A stretch of 64,000 nucleotides of DNA from Vermamoeba vermiformis. Lineage: Eukaryota; Tubulinea; Echinamoebida. Every line of letters starts with the position of its first letter. Positions within the stretch are counted from its first letter, which is position 1. Where the stretch lies: assembly GCA_045837725.1 (NCBI GenBank), contig JBEWZL010000212.1, positions 1 through 64,000 of the forward strand, in the 5' to 3' direction. Shown piece after piece: positions 63,401 to 64,000 of this stretch. Made by a program: the position numbers and the translations under genes. The notes under the pieces are model-generated. The model made no database searches. It saw only the letters and a list, made by a program, of their open reading frames with translations, and was not told the origin of the DNA.

Positions 63401-64000
63401 TGCTTAACGAGATCAAACAGCGATTTAAAGTCGACGTGCCTATATCCGTGCTCTATAATAACGCGGCTAGTATTAATGCTATTGGCGAGTACGTCTTGAA
63501 GCAGCAGCAAGGTCAAGATGTCAAAATTGACAAGCCCAAGTACGATTGGTTCAGTGAATCAGCCTTGCCAAGTGAAGTCATTGAAGCGATAAAATCACAT
63601 CAGTACGAGAAAAAGAGCCGAGATGGCGCGTCAGTTTTGTTGACAGGTGTCACTGGCTTCGTCGGCGCGTTTTTGTTGAACGAGTTACTGGCACAGAAAG
63701 AGAATTACAAAGTTTATTGCCTAATTAGGACAAAAGAGAAGCAAGAAAAGGCCTTTATGAGCCCTGAAGCGATGAAACGATTGGAAGATACATTGACCGA
63801 GTATCAGATCTGGAACAATGTTAATAAGCATCTTGACCGAGTCATACCCGTAAGTTATATAACATTAAGCTTATGGATGAGATGATATACTCAATTTATA
63901 TTATGATAGGTTGCTGGTGATTTGGAACTGGAAAATTTTGGTTTGAACGAAACGGATTTTGATCTGTTGTGCAAGGAAGTTTCGATCATTTATCACAACG
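60482..64000 (+). CDS. ZZ-finger / adenylation / carrier / thioester-reductase protein, cut by the window end
   Basis: Multi-exon gene, incomplete at its 3' end. It starts with a His/Lys-rich stretch and a ZZ zinc finger (CDGCKRRIEP, CWECGEDV, CAECQGQHPHP). From about 60950 an acyl-activating (AMP-binding) domain follows: GICGINRVEWFVTDIG, TLTYTSGSTGKPK (ATP loop), SYGTTEIGG, ATTGDIVEL and IIDRRKNFFKL. A peptidyl-carrier domain carries the phosphopantetheine serine in MGVDSVKATKLL. The last part is a NAD(P)-binding reductase (LLTGVTGFVGAFLLNELL, then VAGDLELENFGL). The order adenylation-carrier-reductase matches carboxylic acid reductases and NRPS-like reductases, which turn an acid into an aldehyde or alcohol. 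The ZZ finger at the front is not usual in that family and may hold the enzyme to a protein partner. Confidence 0.9.

Overview
This 64 kb window is gene-dense nuclear DNA of a unicellular eukaryote. Almost every gene is split by many short introns, mostly about 45 to 70 bases, with GTAAG/GTACG donors and CTAAC- or CTGAC-like branch sites; AATAAA signals follow several stops, and highly expressed genes have CAAC-rich leaders. The gene set (two actins, an IP3-receptor channel, SH2 proteins, true tyrosine-kinase receptors, a TKL kinase, HIS1 and HIS3, an ankyrin iPLA2, a carboxylate-reductase-like synthetase) fits an amoebozoan, perhaps a protostelid-type amoeba. That placement is inference. I saw no tRNA, rRNA, CRISPR array or intact mobile element.

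Layout: (1) 0.6-8.3 kb: actin 1 (-), a DHHC palmitoyltransferase (+), an ERI1-like exonuclease (-) and a compact KDM4-type demethylase (+). (2) 8.9-17.7 kb: a very large signalling protein joining a RhoGAP-like region, two SH2 domains, an MSP-like sandwich and a TKL kinase, then an ankyrin-patatin phospholipase. (3) 18-33.5 kb: a cell-surface block with a small two-segment membrane protein, two type I membrane proteins whose stops are 15 bases apart, and three tandem receptor tyrosine kinase genes, then the tail of another single-pass protein. (4) 33.7-42.5 kb: an IP3-receptor-type calcium channel gene. (5) 43-45.8 kb: HIS3 and HIS1 head to head. (6) 45.8-53 kb: two unrecognised genes, an NmrA-like reductase and a PIF1 helicase. 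(7) 53.8-64 kb: actin 2, encoding the same protein as actin 1, a probable GPI-anchored surface protein, an EGF-repeat membrane protein and a ZZ-finger/adenylation/carrier/reductase enzyme that runs off the end.

The signalling genes suggest a link that the sequence alone cannot prove: the three receptors carry tyrosine-kinase catalytic loops and tyrosine-containing juxtamembrane tails, and a double-SH2 protein of the sort that reads phosphotyrosine lies nearby. The strongest leads are the receptor array with its shared kinase halves, the SH2/TKL architecture, the ZZ-linked reductase, the unusual pore sequence of the calcium channel and the HIS1/HIS3 divergent pair. Three host genes show apparent one-base frame breaks at homopolymers; these may be assembly errors and should be checked before any gene is called broken.
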